Shown: positions 1 to 7,986 of the stretch, piece after piece
Layout of the letters: every line of letters begins with the position of its first letter
Numbering within the stretch: the stretch's first letter is position 1
Virus record (IMG/VR): IMGVR_UViG_3300021185_002720
Span: 1 to 64,000 of that record
DNA from: a virus
Length of the DNA stretch: 64,000 bases
Strand: one strand, 5' to 3'
Made by a program: the position numbers and the translations under genes
The notes under the pieces: model-generated
What the model saw: the letters and a program-made list of their open reading frames with translations, nothing else
Database searches by the model: none
What the model was told of the DNA's origin: nothing

Positions 1-431
1 ATGCGAATGGAAATGATACTGATATTGCTTTAGGAATACATGCAGGTGATCATGCTATTTATCCAGACTGTAGACAAGAGTTTAGAGATGCAGACGATAA
101 TGCCTTTAGATTAGGTAACTGGGAAGCTGATAAAGTAGGGTACTTTACTCCTTACTTAGATACAGACAAATTAGGAATCTTAAAAGATGGACAAAAACTC
201 ATTAAAGCATTGGAATTGGATTTTAACGAAGTATACAAAAGAACGAATACATCGTACAAACCATACCCATCAGGAAACTCTGACTACAAAAGCGCTTCAT
301 CAGTTGAACGTATTGAAGCATTCATTGATTTGGGTGTTAATGATCCCGTTCAATATGAAGACGAAACTGGACCAGTTGATTATGAAGTTGCGAAAACACA
401 TGTAGCAAAATTACTAGCGGAATATGCATAA
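1..431 (+). CDS. queC: QueC, 7-cyano-7-deazaguanine synthase (C-terminal part)
   Basis: The start lies before the window. The frame is open from base 3 to the TAA at 429-431, giving 142 visible residues. QueC uses ATP and ammonia to turn 7-carboxy-7-deazaguanine into preQ0. Seen: the family block HAGDHAIYPDCR (bases 39-74) and the C-terminal pattern ER..AF..LG..DP..Y (bases 306-350). Odd: the region where typical QueC carries four zinc cysteines (CY...CG.C..C..R) reads TSYKPYPSGNSDYKSASSVER here, so every zinc cysteine is replaced, mostly by serine. Context (FolE, QueD, QueE, QueF and a DpdA-like enzyme within 12 kb) supports a role in 7-deazaguanine DNA modification. Family assignment is strong; activity without the zinc site is uncertain. 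Confidence 0.85.
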   Translation, partial: ANGNDTDIALGIHAGDHAIYPDCRQEFRDADDNAFRLGNWEADKVGYFTPYLDTDKLGILKDGQKLIKALELDFNEVYKRTNTSYKPYPSGNSDYKSASSVERIEAFIDLGVNDPVQYEDETGPVDYEVAKTHVAKLLAEYA

Positions 432-570
432 TCGAGACCAATCAACCAATGGGAACACCCAGTTAAATTCTGAAAGATCAAATGTCAATCAGAGAATAAG
501 TAGATACGCTATGCTGGGTAGTTCTAAGAAAGCTAAGTGGGACGGAGTAAGAAGAAACCGCACTATTTAG
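424..570 (+). CDS. Small basic protein, unknown function
   Basis: A 48-residue frame whose ATG overlaps the queC stop (ATGCATAA), the same tight coupling seen elsewhere in the window. The N-terminal half is Asn/Ser/Gln-rich and the C-terminus is basic (SSKKAKWDG, RRNR). It ends just before the tRNA. No family recognised. The overlap and the lack of another use for this stretch favour a real gene; the low-complexity composition argues for caution. Confidence 0.4.
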   Translation: MHNRDQSTNGNTQLNSERSNVNQRISRYAMLGSSKKAKWDGVRRNRTI

Positions 571-576
571 TAGGTA

Positions 577-650
577 GGGGGATTAGCTCAGCTGGCTAGA
601 GCGCCTGCCTTGCACGCAGGAGGTCATCGGTTCGACTCCGATATTCTCCA
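577..650 (+). tRNA. tRNA-Ala (anticodon TGC)
   Basis: A 74-nt cloverleaf can be drawn by eye. The acceptor stem GGGGGAT (577-583) pairs with ATTCTCC (643-649), allowing two G-T wobbles. The D-arm contains TAGCTCAGC. The anticodon stem CCTGC/GCAGG holds the loop CTTGCAC with anticodon TGC. The T-arm reads ATCGGTTCGACTCCGAT. The discriminator is A650, followed by CAA, so the CCA end is not encoded and must be added by the host enzyme. It is the only tRNA seen in the window. Confidence 0.93.
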
Positions 651-663
651 CAAAGACGTATGA

Positions 664-1317
664 ATGAGTATACTTATTATCACAACACCGAGAACAGGTT
701 CTACTGTGCTTACAACAGCATTAGCTAGAACGTTTAAATACAGACCTGTATATGAACCTTTTAACCCTATATGGAAAAGAGGTAAAAAGTTAAAAATTCT
801 ACCAATTGAAAAGGATTACAGTGATATTGATTTTGATAATATAGATCATAATTCCAAATTAGTAGTTAAATGTATGACTCATCAACATCCAGATAATTCT
901 GATACATTTGATTACTTTAGAGAATTTGCTAAGAAATTCAAACACGTAATTATTTTAGATAGAAGAAATGTTGAAGACCAAGCAACTAGCTACGCTATAG
1001 CAGCTGAAAGGACAGATAAAGAACACCTTAATCGTTTTGGTTCTCCATATAGTTCAGATTATCCTATCGACCCAGTATTAGTACATCATAAAATAAATTT
1101 CTATTTAAATGAAAAACCTAAATTAGAGCTTTTAGAACTAGATTTAGGAATTTATAGAGTTTGGTACGATGATTTATATAGTCATAATACGTCAAGAAGA
1201 GAAAATACTATTAAAAGAGCTTTAAATGGATTAGAATTTGATACTAGTTTGTATTTAAGTTACACTAATCCTAAAAGGAGGCTTAAACAAGATTCACAAA
1301 ATAGAAACTTAATATGA
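664..1317 (+). CDS. Sulfotransferase-like protein
   Basis: 217 residues with the two nucleotide-binding landmarks of PAPS-dependent sulfotransferases: an N-terminal 5'-phosphosulfate loop PRTGSTVL (residues 9-16) and a later DRRN...QATSY element (99-110) at the place of the 3'-phosphate site. It would move sulfate from PAPS to a sugar or other small acceptor; the acceptor cannot be read from sequence. It is followed by a carbamoyltransferase with a 4-base ATGA overlap. Two relatives occur at 15566 and 47488, and an APS kinase at 46319 could supply PAPS. Stf0-type or a distant P-loop relative is possible. Confidence 0.7.
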   Translation: MSILIITTPRTGSTVLTTALARTFKYRPVYEPFNPIWKRGKKLKILPIEKDYSDIDFDNIDHNSKLVVKCMTHQHPDNSDTFDYFREFAKKFKHVIILDRRNVEDQATSYAIAAERTDKEHLNRFGSPYSSDYPIDPVLVHHKINFYLNEKPKLELLELDLGIYRVWYDDLYSHNTSRRENTIKRALNGLEFDTSLYLSYTNPKRRLKQDSQNRNLI

Positions 1318-2972
1318 TTCAACTAGGTATATCAGCTTTTTATCACGATTCCGCTGCTTGTATAGTTGAAAACGGTAAAGTACTAGCGGCTGCTGAAGAA
1401 GAAAGATTTACAGAAATAAAACATGATAATTCTTTTCCTATAAACGCTATTAAATACTGTTTAGAAAGCACTCAGACAAGCATAGATGAAATAGCACAAG
1501 TATGCTGGTACGAAGATCCATCAATAAAAAAGAATAGGGTAGAGAAGATATTTAGCAAGCATCCAATAAAGACTTACTTTACTAAAAAGCGATTTAGAAA
1601 AGAGTTTGACAATAATAACCCAGAATTTTTACTCAAAGATTTAGGATATAAAGGGGAGATTACTTATACCCCTCATCATAAGTCTCATGCAGCATTTTCA
1701 TTTCTAACATCACCTTATAAAGCTGCTGATGTACTTGTAGTAGACGGAGTAGGAGAATGGGATACAGTAAGTTTTTGGAAAGCAAAAGGTAAAGAATTAG
1801 AACTTAAACATTCTTATAAATTTCCTAACTCATTAGGGATGTTTTACTCTACTATGACAGCTTTCTTAGGATTTAAACCAAATGAAGGAGAGTATAAAGT
1901 AATGGGATTAGCACCTTATGGTAATCCTGGTAAGTTTTACGATAAACTTGTGAATACGATTCAATTAGCAGGTTTTAGAGTAGACCAAAAATTCTATACT
2001 TGGGAATATACAGATAAAATAATGTTCAATTCCAAACTTGCTAAATTACTTGATTTACCCCCAAGATTACCAGAAGAAGAGTTTACTCAAGATCATAAAG
2101 ATTTAGCAGCAGCAACTCAAGCAGTATATGAATATTATTTTTTAGAGTTTGTTAATAAAATGAAGCTTATAGGTAAGAGTGATAACTTATGTATAGGTGG
2201 AGGATGTGCTTATAATGGTGTAGCAAATTACAAAGCATATAAACATTATAAAAATATATTTGTTCCTTACGCTCCTTCTGATGCTGGATCTGCTATCGGA
2301 GCTTGTTTATATAACTATAAAGGACCAAATAAAGAAAACATTTCTCCCTACTTAGGTAATAGCTATACAAAAGAGGAGTATGAAGACGCAATATTAGCTA
2401 ACGGAGATAAAGTAATCTACGTTGAATTTACAGAAGAAAAATTAATGAATAGAGTTGCTAAGTTATTAGTTTCTGATAAAATAGTTGCTTGGTTTCAAGA
2501 TCGTATGGAATTCGGTGCAAGAGCTTTAGGGAATAGGTCAATTTTAGCTTCTCCATTTAATGCTAAAATGAGAGAAAAGCTAAATTATGTTATAAAAAAA
2601 CGAGAAGGATTTAGACCATTTGCACCATCAGTACTTGAACAAGACGTAACTAAGTACTTTCTCGCTAAAGATGATATTCCGTATATGAACCAGGTAGTAA
2701 AAGTAAAAAATGCTTCTTTGAAAAGGTTCCCTGCCGCTACTCATATTGATGGAACTGCAAGAGTGCAATCAGTAAATAAGAAACAGAACGAAAGGTACTA
2801 TTTATTATTAGATGCATTTAAAAGGATTACAGGTCATGGAGTTTTACTCAATACTTCCTTTAATTTAAAAGACGAAACAATAACAAGAACTCCTAATCAA
2901 GCTATAGAAAGATTTTTAAATAGTGATATAGATTACTTAGTATTAGGAAACTATTTAGTATTAAAAAAATGA
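1314..2972 (+). CDS. NodU/TobZ-family O-carbamoyltransferase
   Basis: 552 residues, usual for the family that transfers a carbamoyl group from carbamoyl phosphate, through carbamoyl-AMP, to hydroxyls. Seen: N-terminal Kae1-like half beginning LGISAFYHDSAA, metal/nucleotide motif HHKSHAA (121-127), VDGVGEWDT (143-151), GGGCAYN near 297, and the C-terminal YrdC-like half with EFGARALGNRSIL (about 399-411). The ATG overlaps the sulfotransferase stop. Carbamoyltransferases of this kind are known from phage gene sets for base hypermodification and from antibiotic and Nod-factor glycan tailoring. Here it sits between sulfotransferase and Que genes, so either a modified base or a glycan could be the acceptor. 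Confidence 0.88.
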   Translation: MIQLGISAFYHDSAACIVENGKVLAAAEEERFTEIKHDNSFPINAIKYCLESTQTSIDEIAQVCWYEDPSIKKNRVEKIFSKHPIKTYFTKKRFRKEFDNNNPEFLLKDLGYKGEITYTPHHKSHAAFSFLTSPYKAADVLVVDGVGEWDTVSFWKAKGKELELKHSYKFPNSLGMFYSTMTAFLGFKPNEGEYKVMGLAPYGNPGKFYDKLVNTIQLAGFRVDQKFYTWEYTDKIMFNSKLAKLLDLPPRLPEEEFTQDHKDLAAATQAVYEYYFLEFVNKMKLIGKSDNLCIGGGCAYNGVANYKAYKHYKNIFVPYAPSDAGSAIGACLYNYKGPNKENISPYLGNSYTKEEYEDAILANGDKVIYVEFTEEKLMNRVAKLLVSDKIVAWFQDRMEFGARALGNRSILASPFNAKMREKLNYVIKKREGFRPFAPSVLEQDVTKYFLAKDDIPYMNQVVKVKNASLKRFPAATHIDGTARVQSVNKKQNERYYLLLDAFKRITGHGVLLNTSFNLKDETITRTPNQAIERFLNSDIDYLVLGNYLVLKK

Positions 2973-3085
2973 GATTATTCAACTACTTAAAGAACTTGTA
3001 CGTAAACTACAAAAAAAATAAACTTTATCAAAAAAAAATAAAGGAGTTGAAAAAAAGAGATCCGTTTAGTTATAAGAATTTCTAG
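2969..3085 (+). CDS. Small basic protein with DPF motif
   Basis: A 38-residue Lys/Tyr-rich frame starting in a 4-base ATGA overlap with the carbamoyltransferase and ending in KKRDPFSYKNF. Short lysine-rich proteins with a K.RDPF.Y ending are common in marine T4-like phages; their function is unknown to me. A TATTTATA element follows four bases after the stop. Confidence 0.55.
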   Translation: MRLFNYLKNLYVNYKKNKLYQKKIKELKKRDPFSYKNF

Positions 3086-3088
3086 GAC

Positions 3089-3100
3089 TATTTATATAAT
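3089..3100 (+). promoter_or_regulatory. TATTTATATAAT element (late-type motif)
   Basis: One of about a dozen TATTTATA copies in the window. It lies four bases after a stop codon and 11 bases before the ATG of the putative fibre gene at 3112. It may be a late promoter or an RNA-processing site. Confidence 0.5.
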
Positions 3101-3111
3101 ATACTCTTACT

Positions 3112-4302
3112 ATGGCGAATTTTACGGACTCGAGAATAAATCAAACCTACCAACGAATTGTACAGGTAGACGGCGCAGTTATACAAGACGGTAAAGGAAA
3201 TGTACTTTCCGGATCAATGGGAGATCTTACAGTTAGTGGATCTTTAAACATTATAGGTCATACTAACGTTTCTGCATCACTTAGTAGATTAGATCACTTT
3301 AGTTCTTCCATAGACGATACATTTGCTACTGACGCCGATGTAACAGCAGTATCTTCAAGAGTAACTAATTTAGAAAACTTTTCTAGTTCGTTAGATGCTA
3401 CTTATGCTACTGACGCTCAATTAGATTTAGTTTCAAGTTCATTAGCTACAGAGACAGCACAACTTTTAAACTTTAGTGCTTCGTTAGATGCTACATTTGC
3501 AACAGATGCTCAATTAACAACAGCAGTAGAAGCTCTTAATGCATCAACTAGTTCTTTAGCACATAAAAATGCAATATCAGGAGCATTTGATATAACCTCA
3601 GCTTCTTTAGCAAACCAGATAGCTTCTTTAGATAGTGAATATGCATCAGATACACAATTAACAAGCTTATCATCTTCAGCAGCTGATACCTACTTATCTA
3701 AAGCAGGAAAAATTATTATAAGTAGTAGTGTTCAACTATTTAATGTTTGTGACCCTAGATACGGTTTTGACCCTTATGATGCTAGATATGCAAATAGCGG
3801 TTCTTACACAGCATTAAGTGGATCATTTTTACAATTAAGCGCATCACTTCAATCAGATTATGTTCTTAGTAGTTCTTTTGCTTTATTAAGTTCTTCTTTA
3901 CAAGATGACTTTTTAGGAGAAGTAGAATGGCAAATAGCATCAGCTTCATTAAGGAATGATATCTCTTATGATTCTTCTAGAGTAAGTTTATTAGAAAGTA
4001 AGAACTTAATTAGTAGTAGTACGCAAATATTTGATATAGCAGATTCTAGGTATGGGTTTATTCCTTATGATGCTAGGTATGCTAATATAAACAGTATTAC
4101 TGGATCATTTGCTTTAGAAGCTGCTAAAATAACAGCTTTACAATCAGTTGTTAGCGCTTCAGCTTTAATTAATTTAACTCCTAGTAACCCATTACCAAGT
4201 AATGTAAGTACAGGATCATTAGCTGTTACTGGAAGCACTTTAGCTTTCTATGACGGTAATAATTGGAAAGTAGTAATAACAGGATCAACTTTACCTTTAT
4301 AA
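3112..4302 (+). CDS. Repetitive fibre-like virion protein
   Basis: 396 residues, Ser/Ala/Leu/Asp-rich and repetitive. Seen: a unit of the form NFSSSLDATYATDAQL occurs three times between residues about 60 and 140, and a longer block with RYGF.PYDARYAN occurs twice (about 221-227 and 309-317), the marks of an elongated coiled-coil fibre. The C-terminal TGSTLAFYDGNNWKVV resembles short tip domains of tail-associated proteins. No signal peptide. A TATTTATA element precedes it. Likely a tail or baseplate fibre; exact role unknown. Confidence 0.65.
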   Translation: MANFTDSRINQTYQRIVQVDGAVIQDGKGNVLSGSMGDLTVSGSLNIIGHTNVSASLSRLDHFSSSIDDTFATDADVTAVSSRVTNLENFSSSLDATYATDAQLDLVSSSLATETAQLLNFSASLDATFATDAQLTTAVEALNASTSSLAHKNAISGAFDITSASLANQIASLDSEYASDTQLTSLSSSAADTYLSKAGKIIISSSVQLFNVCDPRYGFDPYDARYANSGSYTALSGSFLQLSASLQSDYVLSSSFALLSSSLQDDFLGEVEWQIASASLRNDISYDSSRVSLLESKNLISSSTQIFDIADSRYGFIPYDARYANINSITGSFALEAAKITALQSVVSASALINLTPSNPLPSNVSTGSLAVTGSTLAFYDGNNWKVVITGSTLPL

Positions 4303-4303
4303 A

Positions 4304-4335
4304 GTTGCTTCTTAAATAAATTATTCTTATATTAG
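4304..4335 (+). promoter_or_regulatory. Bacteroidetes-type promoter (class A)
   Basis: TTG at 4305-4307, 20 bases, then TATATTAG at 4328-4335. This matches the Bacteroidetes primary-sigma pattern TTG-N19-TAnnTTTG. It starts right after the fibre gene stop and is followed by an A/T-rich leader to the ATG at 4381. Confidence 0.7.
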
Positions 4336-4380
4336 ATATATATGACTATAGTGTCGTAGCACCACTTTAAAAACACGAAT

Positions 4381-4623
4381 ATGGCAAAATTAGAAAAAAA
4401 GGTTATGGAAGAACTCTATAATAGAGACGAAAGAGAGAATACCTCTTCTCTTGAGATTAATGGTCAGAAAGTACCAGATCCAAAATTACACCAAACAATT
4501 TCATTTATTAAATCAGCTATTAGACTAGGAGCATGCGCTTTTGGTTTTTTTGGTTTTTATGAGATTGGCTTTATCAGTTTATTTTTAGCTGAAATAGTTG
4601 GAATAGGGGAAGAATTAGTTTAA
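4381..4623 (+). CDS. Small membrane protein, unknown function
   Basis: 80 residues: a charged N-terminal half, then one or two hydrophobic stretches (about 48-62 AIRLGACAFGFFGFY and 63-76 with FISLFLAEIVGI). First gene after a class A promoter and nine bases upstream of queD, so probably co-transcribed with the Que genes. No family recognised. Confidence 0.6.
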   Translation: MAKLEKKVMEELYNRDERENTSSLEINGQKVPDPKLHQTISFIKSAIRLGACAFGFFGFYEIGFISLFLAEIVGIGEELV

Positions 4624-4632
4624 ATTAAAGTT

Positions 4633-5103
4633 ATGGGAAAATTTCAATCAACAAAAGTATTTGACGGTTTTAGTACCTGTTTCCGTCAATGGAAAGCAGA
4701 AACTACTCATTGTAGGTTTCTACACGGCTATGGAGTCTCTTTTAAATTATGGTTTGAAGGAGAATTAGATCATAGAAACTGGGTATGGGACTTTGGCGGT
4801 ATGAAAAGAGCTCAAGCAAAAATAGACGGTATGTCACCTAAAGCTTGGTTCGATTATATGTTTGACCATACAGTTATTATCGCTAAAGATGATCCACAAT
4901 TAGCAGGATACTTTACTAAATTAGAAAGAAACGGAACTATCCAACTTAGAGTTATAGATGCAGTTGGAGCTGAAAAGTTCGCTGAGTTTCTGTATAATAA
5001 AATTAATCCATTTTTGGAAGAAGAAACAAAAGGTAGAGTAAAATTATCTAAAGTAGAATTCAGAGAACACGGTAAAAATTCAGCAATATATGAGCCTAGG
5101 TAG
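4633..5103 (+). CDS. queD: QueD-like 6-carboxytetrahydropterin synthase
   Basis: 156 residues, family length. QueD converts dihydroneopterin triphosphate to 6-carboxy-tetrahydropterin, the second step to preQ0. Seen: THCRFLHGYG (25-34) containing the catalytic Cys27, VWDFGGMK (51-58) and the catalytic FDH (77-79). Odd: the canonical zinc motif LHGH reads LHGY, and the first zinc histidine (usual AAHR) is not obvious in CFRQWKAE, so metal binding must differ from bacterial QueD. It overlaps queE by 14 bases. The 6-pyruvoyl-tetrahydropterin synthase family is secure; the exact reaction follows from context. Confidence 0.87.
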   Translation: MGKFQSTKVFDGFSTCFRQWKAETTHCRFLHGYGVSFKLWFEGELDHRNWVWDFGGMKRAQAKIDGMSPKAWFDYMFDHTVIIAKDDPQLAGYFTKLERNGTIQLRVIDAVGAEKFAEFLYNKINPFLEEETKGRVKLSKVEFREHGKNSAIYEPR

Positions 5104-5869
5104 AATAGAAGATTACGATAAAAACTTACCAATAGTAGAAATCTATACTGCTGTTCAATCTGAAGGTTCTAGAGCAGGGTATCCTACTGTAGTTATTAGA
5201 ACTACTGGGTGTACTCATAGGTGTTACTTTGGAGAAGGAGGATGGTGTGATAGCTGGTATACTTCTATACATCCAGAAAAAGGTAAGTTTACTTTTAACG
5301 ATATTATTAAAGCATATGATGATAATCCTCATATATCAGAAATGATGTTAACTGGAGGTAGCCCGTCAATGCATAAAAAGCTTGTTAACGAATTAACACA
5401 TTTAGCAAATGAAAGGAATATTTTCATTACTATGGAAAACGAAGGAAGCCATTTCCTCCCTACTGATTATCCTATCAATTTACTTAGTATTTCTCCTAAA
5501 TTTAGCAATAGCGTTCCCGTTCTGGGTGTTGTTACTCCTGAAGGAAAAATTACAGACGAGAAAATGATAAAGCAGCATAATAAGTTTAGACTTAATTACC
5601 CTGCTATAAAAGAAAGTATTGCATACCATTCAGATTTTCATTTAAAACCTGTATGGGATGGAAAAGACGAAAAAGCATTAGCAGAAATTATGGATTGTAT
5701 CGAGCAGTTAGATGCTCCTAAAGATAAGGTATGGTTTATGCCTGCTGGTGATGATAGAGAGTCATTATTTAAATCTTATCCAGTTATGTTTGATTGGGTT
5801 AGAGATAATGGTTATAGATTAACTTGGAGACCGCATATTATTGCGTTTGAAGATCAAAGAGAAGTTTAA
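5090..5869 (+). CDS. queE: QueE, 7-carboxy-7-deazaguanine synthase (radical SAM)
   Basis: 259 residues. A radical-SAM enzyme that contracts the pterin ring to 7-carboxy-7-deazaguanine (CDG). Seen: [10 protein letters not shown] near 17-26 (QueE N-terminus), cluster cysteines C41, C45 and C53 followed by Asp54, LTGGSP (86-91) for SAM, and [10 protein letters not shown] near 130. The cluster motif is C-x3-C-x7-C rather than the short C-x3-C-x-x-C, a loop insertion also known in some QueE groups. The start overlaps queD; the stop overlaps the ferredoxin ATG (TAATG). Electron supply could come from the next gene. Confidence 0.92.
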   Translation: MSLGRIEDYDKNLPIVEIYTAVQSEGSRAGYPTVVIRTTGCTHRCYFGEGGWCDSWYTSIHPEKGKFTFNDIIKAYDDNPHISEMMLTGGSPSMHKKLVNELTHLANERNIFITMENEGSHFLPTDYPINLLSISPKFSNSVPVLGVVTPEGKITDEKMIKQHNKFRLNYPAIKESIAYHSDFHLKPVWDGKDEKALAEIMDCIEQLDAPKDKVWFMPAGDDRESLFKSYPVMFDWVRDNGYRLTWRPHIIAFEDQREV

Positions 5870-6177
5870 TGAGTTTTATAATTGGATCACCTTGTGTTAG
5901 TACTTGCGATACAGCCTGTGTAGCAGTATGTCCTGTAGATTGTATACATGGACCTATAGACATTACAGGAGCAGGTGCAGAAGTAGCAAATATGTCTAAA
6001 GAAGAACTTGTTGGAAAAAGCTTGTATATAAACCCTGAAGAATGTATTGATTGTGGAGCTTGTGTTCCGGAATGCCCAGTAGAAGCAATATTCGATAGTG
6101 AAGAAGAAGCGATTGAAGCAGGAGAAAAAGAAGCAGTTATTAATAATTATAAATTTTTTGGATTAAATTATGAATGA
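5869..6177 (+). CDS. Two-cluster ferredoxin
   Basis: 102 residues. The C-terminal motif C59-x2-C62-x2-C65-x3-C69-P is a classic 4Fe-4S site. The N-terminal C9-x7-C17-x3-C21-P fits the first cluster of 7Fe/8Fe ferredoxins, with extra cysteines at 13 and 25. It is translationally coupled to queE (TAATG), so the simplest inference is that it delivers electrons to the radical-SAM cluster of QueE. A ferredoxin-NADP reductase at 61710 could reduce it. The acidic C-terminus suits a soluble electron carrier. Confidence 0.9.
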   Translation: MSFIIGSPCVSTCDTACVAVCPVDCIHGPIDITGAGAEVANMSKEELVGKSLYINPEECIDCGACVPECPVEAIFDSEEEAIEAGEKEAVINNYKFFGLNYE

Positions 6178-6343
6178 GATAGAATTTGTACAGTGGTTAA
6201 GAGGATTTGCAGAAGGAGTACACCATTACAATATTACCCCTAAACAATGGGATCATATGAAAGAGGTTTTGAAAAAGGTAGGGACGTCTTCATCAGCAGA
6301 TTATACTACCGGTAATTGGACCTTAAATCACACATGGGAGTAA
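6170..6343 (+). CDS. Small conserved phage protein
   Basis: 57 residues, starting in an 8-base overlap with the ferredoxin stop (ATGAATGA) and ending inside the start of the next gene. The pattern [11 protein letters not shown]...[16 protein letters not shown] resembles a small protein family common in marine T4-like phages (FxxWLxGFxE...TPxQW). Function unknown. Confidence 0.7.
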   Translation: MNEIEFVQWLRGFAEGVHHYNITPKQWDHMKEVLKKVGTSSSADYTTGNWTLNHTWE

Positions 6344-6738
6344 AAAAAGTTTATTATAGTTGGGAGGATGTTTATAAACTCCTCGATAACATTCACGCAC
6401 AAACAAAAGGAGAAATAGATTACGTAACAGGAATTCCTAGAGGAGGTACTATCTTAGCAATAATGTATTCACATCGTTTTGATATTCCTTACTTTGAATA
6501 TAAAAGTAATCACTACCCTAGATTGTTAATTATAGATGATATAGCAGATAGTGGAGAGACAATATTAAAATGGAGAGAAGAAATGTTTAATCCTAAGTTT
6601 GCTACTCTACATTACAAAACATCCTCGAAAGCAAAACCAGAATATTTCGCAAAAGAGATACCTGATGATTACGGTTGGGTTGTTTACCCTTGGGAAAAAG
6701 AAACTTCCAAAACTATTCAAGATTATTTGGATGTTTAA
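6334..6738 (+). CDS. Phosphoribosyltransferase-like protein
   Basis: 134 residues from the ATG at 6334; an in-frame ATG 18 bases upstream would add six residues, but 6334 fits the 10-base overlap with the previous stop. Seen: GIPRGG (33-38) and the PRPP-binding loop LLIIDDIADSGET (64-76), both typical of type I phosphoribosyltransferases of the xanthine/hypoxanthine group. It would join a purine base to PRPP in salvage. At 134 residues it is short, with a reduced hood. The base specificity cannot be read. Confidence 0.75.
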   Translation: MGVKKVYYSWEDVYKLLDNIHAQTKGEIDYVTGIPRGGTILAIMYSHRFDIPYFEYKSNHYPRLLIIDDIADSGETILKWREEMFNPKFATLHYKTSSKAKPEYFAKEIPDDYGWVVYPWEKETSKTIQDYLDV

Positions 6739-6757
6739 AATAAATTTCTTATCTTTA
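6726..6757 (+). promoter_or_regulatory. Bacteroidetes-type promoter (class A) before folE
   Basis: TTG at 6727-6729, a 20-base spacer and TATCTTTA at 6750-6757. The TTG lies within the last codons of the phosphoribosyltransferase gene. It is followed by an A-rich leader to the folE ATG at 6803. Confidence 0.6.
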
Positions 6758-6802
6758 ATTAAGAATGAGTCGTAGAACCTCAGTAAAAACAAATTATATA
6801 TT

Positions 6803-7516
6803 ATGCCTAAAAAGTTTATAGAAGGAACAGAATTAGTAAGAGCCGGATTCGCTAACGGTATTTCAACTCAACTAGCGGAAAAACAAAAGACAGAAGGACC
6901 AGAAGCTAGACTTACTGATCATGAAAAGCAAGTTATTATAGAAAGAGCAGCAGAAGCATATGCAAACTTTTTAACTGCATTAGGATGTGACTATAAAGAC
7001 GATCCTAACTCTGCAGATACTCCTTTCAGAGTAGCTAAAGCTTATGTTAATGATTTATGGGCTGGAAGATATAGCCCTTTAGACCGTATTACAGCATTTC
7101 CTTCTGATGGATATGATGGTATAGTACAAGAGAGTAACATACCAGTAACGTCTATGTGTTCGCATCACCATCAAGCTATTAGAGGTACAGTAAGTATAGC
7201 TTATATAGCATCAGAAGATGGTAAGGTAGTAGGGTTATCTAAACTAAATAGAATAGTAGAGCAATTCGGTAGAAGAGGAGCTATTCAAGAGCAGTTAACT
7301 GTTGCTATTCATAATGCAGTAGATAAGATATGCGAAGGTAATTTAGGAGTTGCTGTTCAGGTTAATGCAACTCATGCATGTGTATCATGTAGAGGTGTAA
7401 AGCATGGAGGAGCTTCTATGCAGACAGCTAAACTTACTGGAGCCTTTCTAAACGAAGATTCAGCAAAAGCAGAGTTTTACAAAAATATAGAATTAGCAGA
7501 GAAATGCAGTCATTAG
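6803..7516 (+). CDS. folE: GTP cyclohydrolase I (FolE)
   Basis: 237 residues. Opens GTP to 7,8-dihydroneopterin triphosphate, the first step of 7-deazaguanine synthesis and also of folate. Seen: zinc ligands in MCSHHH (Cys119, His122) and HACVSC (around 193), the substrate strand GLSKLNRIVEQFGRR (144-158), QEQLT (162-166) and the GGAS near the end. The first 40 residues are an unconserved extension. It has its own class A promoter, and its last codons overlap the cupin gene by 13 bases. It supplies QueD. Confidence 0.93.
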   Translation: MPKKFIEGTELVRAGFANGISTQLAEKQKTEGPEARLTDHEKQVIIERAAEAYANFLTALGCDYKDDPNSADTPFRVAKAYVNDLWAGRYSPLDRITAFPSDGYDGIVQESNIPVTSMCSHHHQAIRGTVSIAYIASEDGKVVGLSKLNRIVEQFGRRGAIQEQLTVAIHNAVDKICEGNLGVAVQVNATHACVSCRGVKHGGASMQTAKLTGAFLNEDSAKAEFYKNIELAEKCSH

Positions 7517-7986
7517 AACACGACGAAAGACCTTGGGGTTGTTACGATGTATTATTAGATACTGACTATACTAAAGTTAAGTTAATATCTGTATCTCCTG
7601 GTGAAAGATTATCCTACCAGTCTCATAAACATAGAAAAGAGCAATGGATATTAGTCAAAGGAGTTCTAACAGTTATTAGAGAAGGAGAAGAACATACATT
7701 AGATCACCCTGGTGATTCCATCACTATCCCTAGAGGGAATAAACATAGAGCATGGAATAAGACAGATAAAATTGCACAGTTTGTAGAAGTACAAATTGGA
7801 ACTTATTTCGGAGAAGATGATATAGTTAGATATGAAGATGATTATATGAGATCAGATGAAGTACAGGAGTTTTTAGAATTTGTAGATAAACCAGGCCCTT
7901 GGCCGGAAGAAGATGATAAAATCCATACTATTGGAGGTTTATCAATGCCGAAAGAAAACACAAATAAATTAAATAAAAATGGGTAA
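7504..7986 (+). CDS. Cupin, type II mannose-6-phosphate isomerase-like
   Basis: 160 residues, a single cupin like the C-terminal half of ManC/type II phosphomannose isomerase. Seen: ERPWG.Y (9-14), the metal motif QSHKHRKEQW (39-48), PGDSITIPRGNKH (69-81, second metal histidine) and EVQIGTYFGEDDIVR (95-109). Such enzymes interconvert sugar phosphates or set mannose supply for GDP-mannose. In this phage it could feed the glycosyltransferases. It overlaps folE upstream and the MazG-like gene downstream by 8 bases. Confidence 0.82.
   Translation: MQSLEHDERPWGCYDVLLDTDYTKVKLISVSPGERLSYQSHKHRKEQWILVKGVLTVIREGEEHTLDHPGDSITIPRGNKHRAWNKTDKIAQFVEVQIGTYFGEDDIVRYEDDYMRSDEVQEFLEFVDKPGPWPEEDDKIHTIGGLSMPKENTNKLNKNG

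Noticed and set aside
577-650. tRNA as an integration (att) site
   Set aside because: No integrase, excisionase or second copy of the tRNA end is visible; gene content fits a lytic phage.
3112-4302. CRISPR-like or tandem DNA repeats in the fibre gene
   Set aside because: The repeats are protein-level and imperfect, in frame and without uniform spacers. No CRISPR array or insertion sequence was seen in the window.
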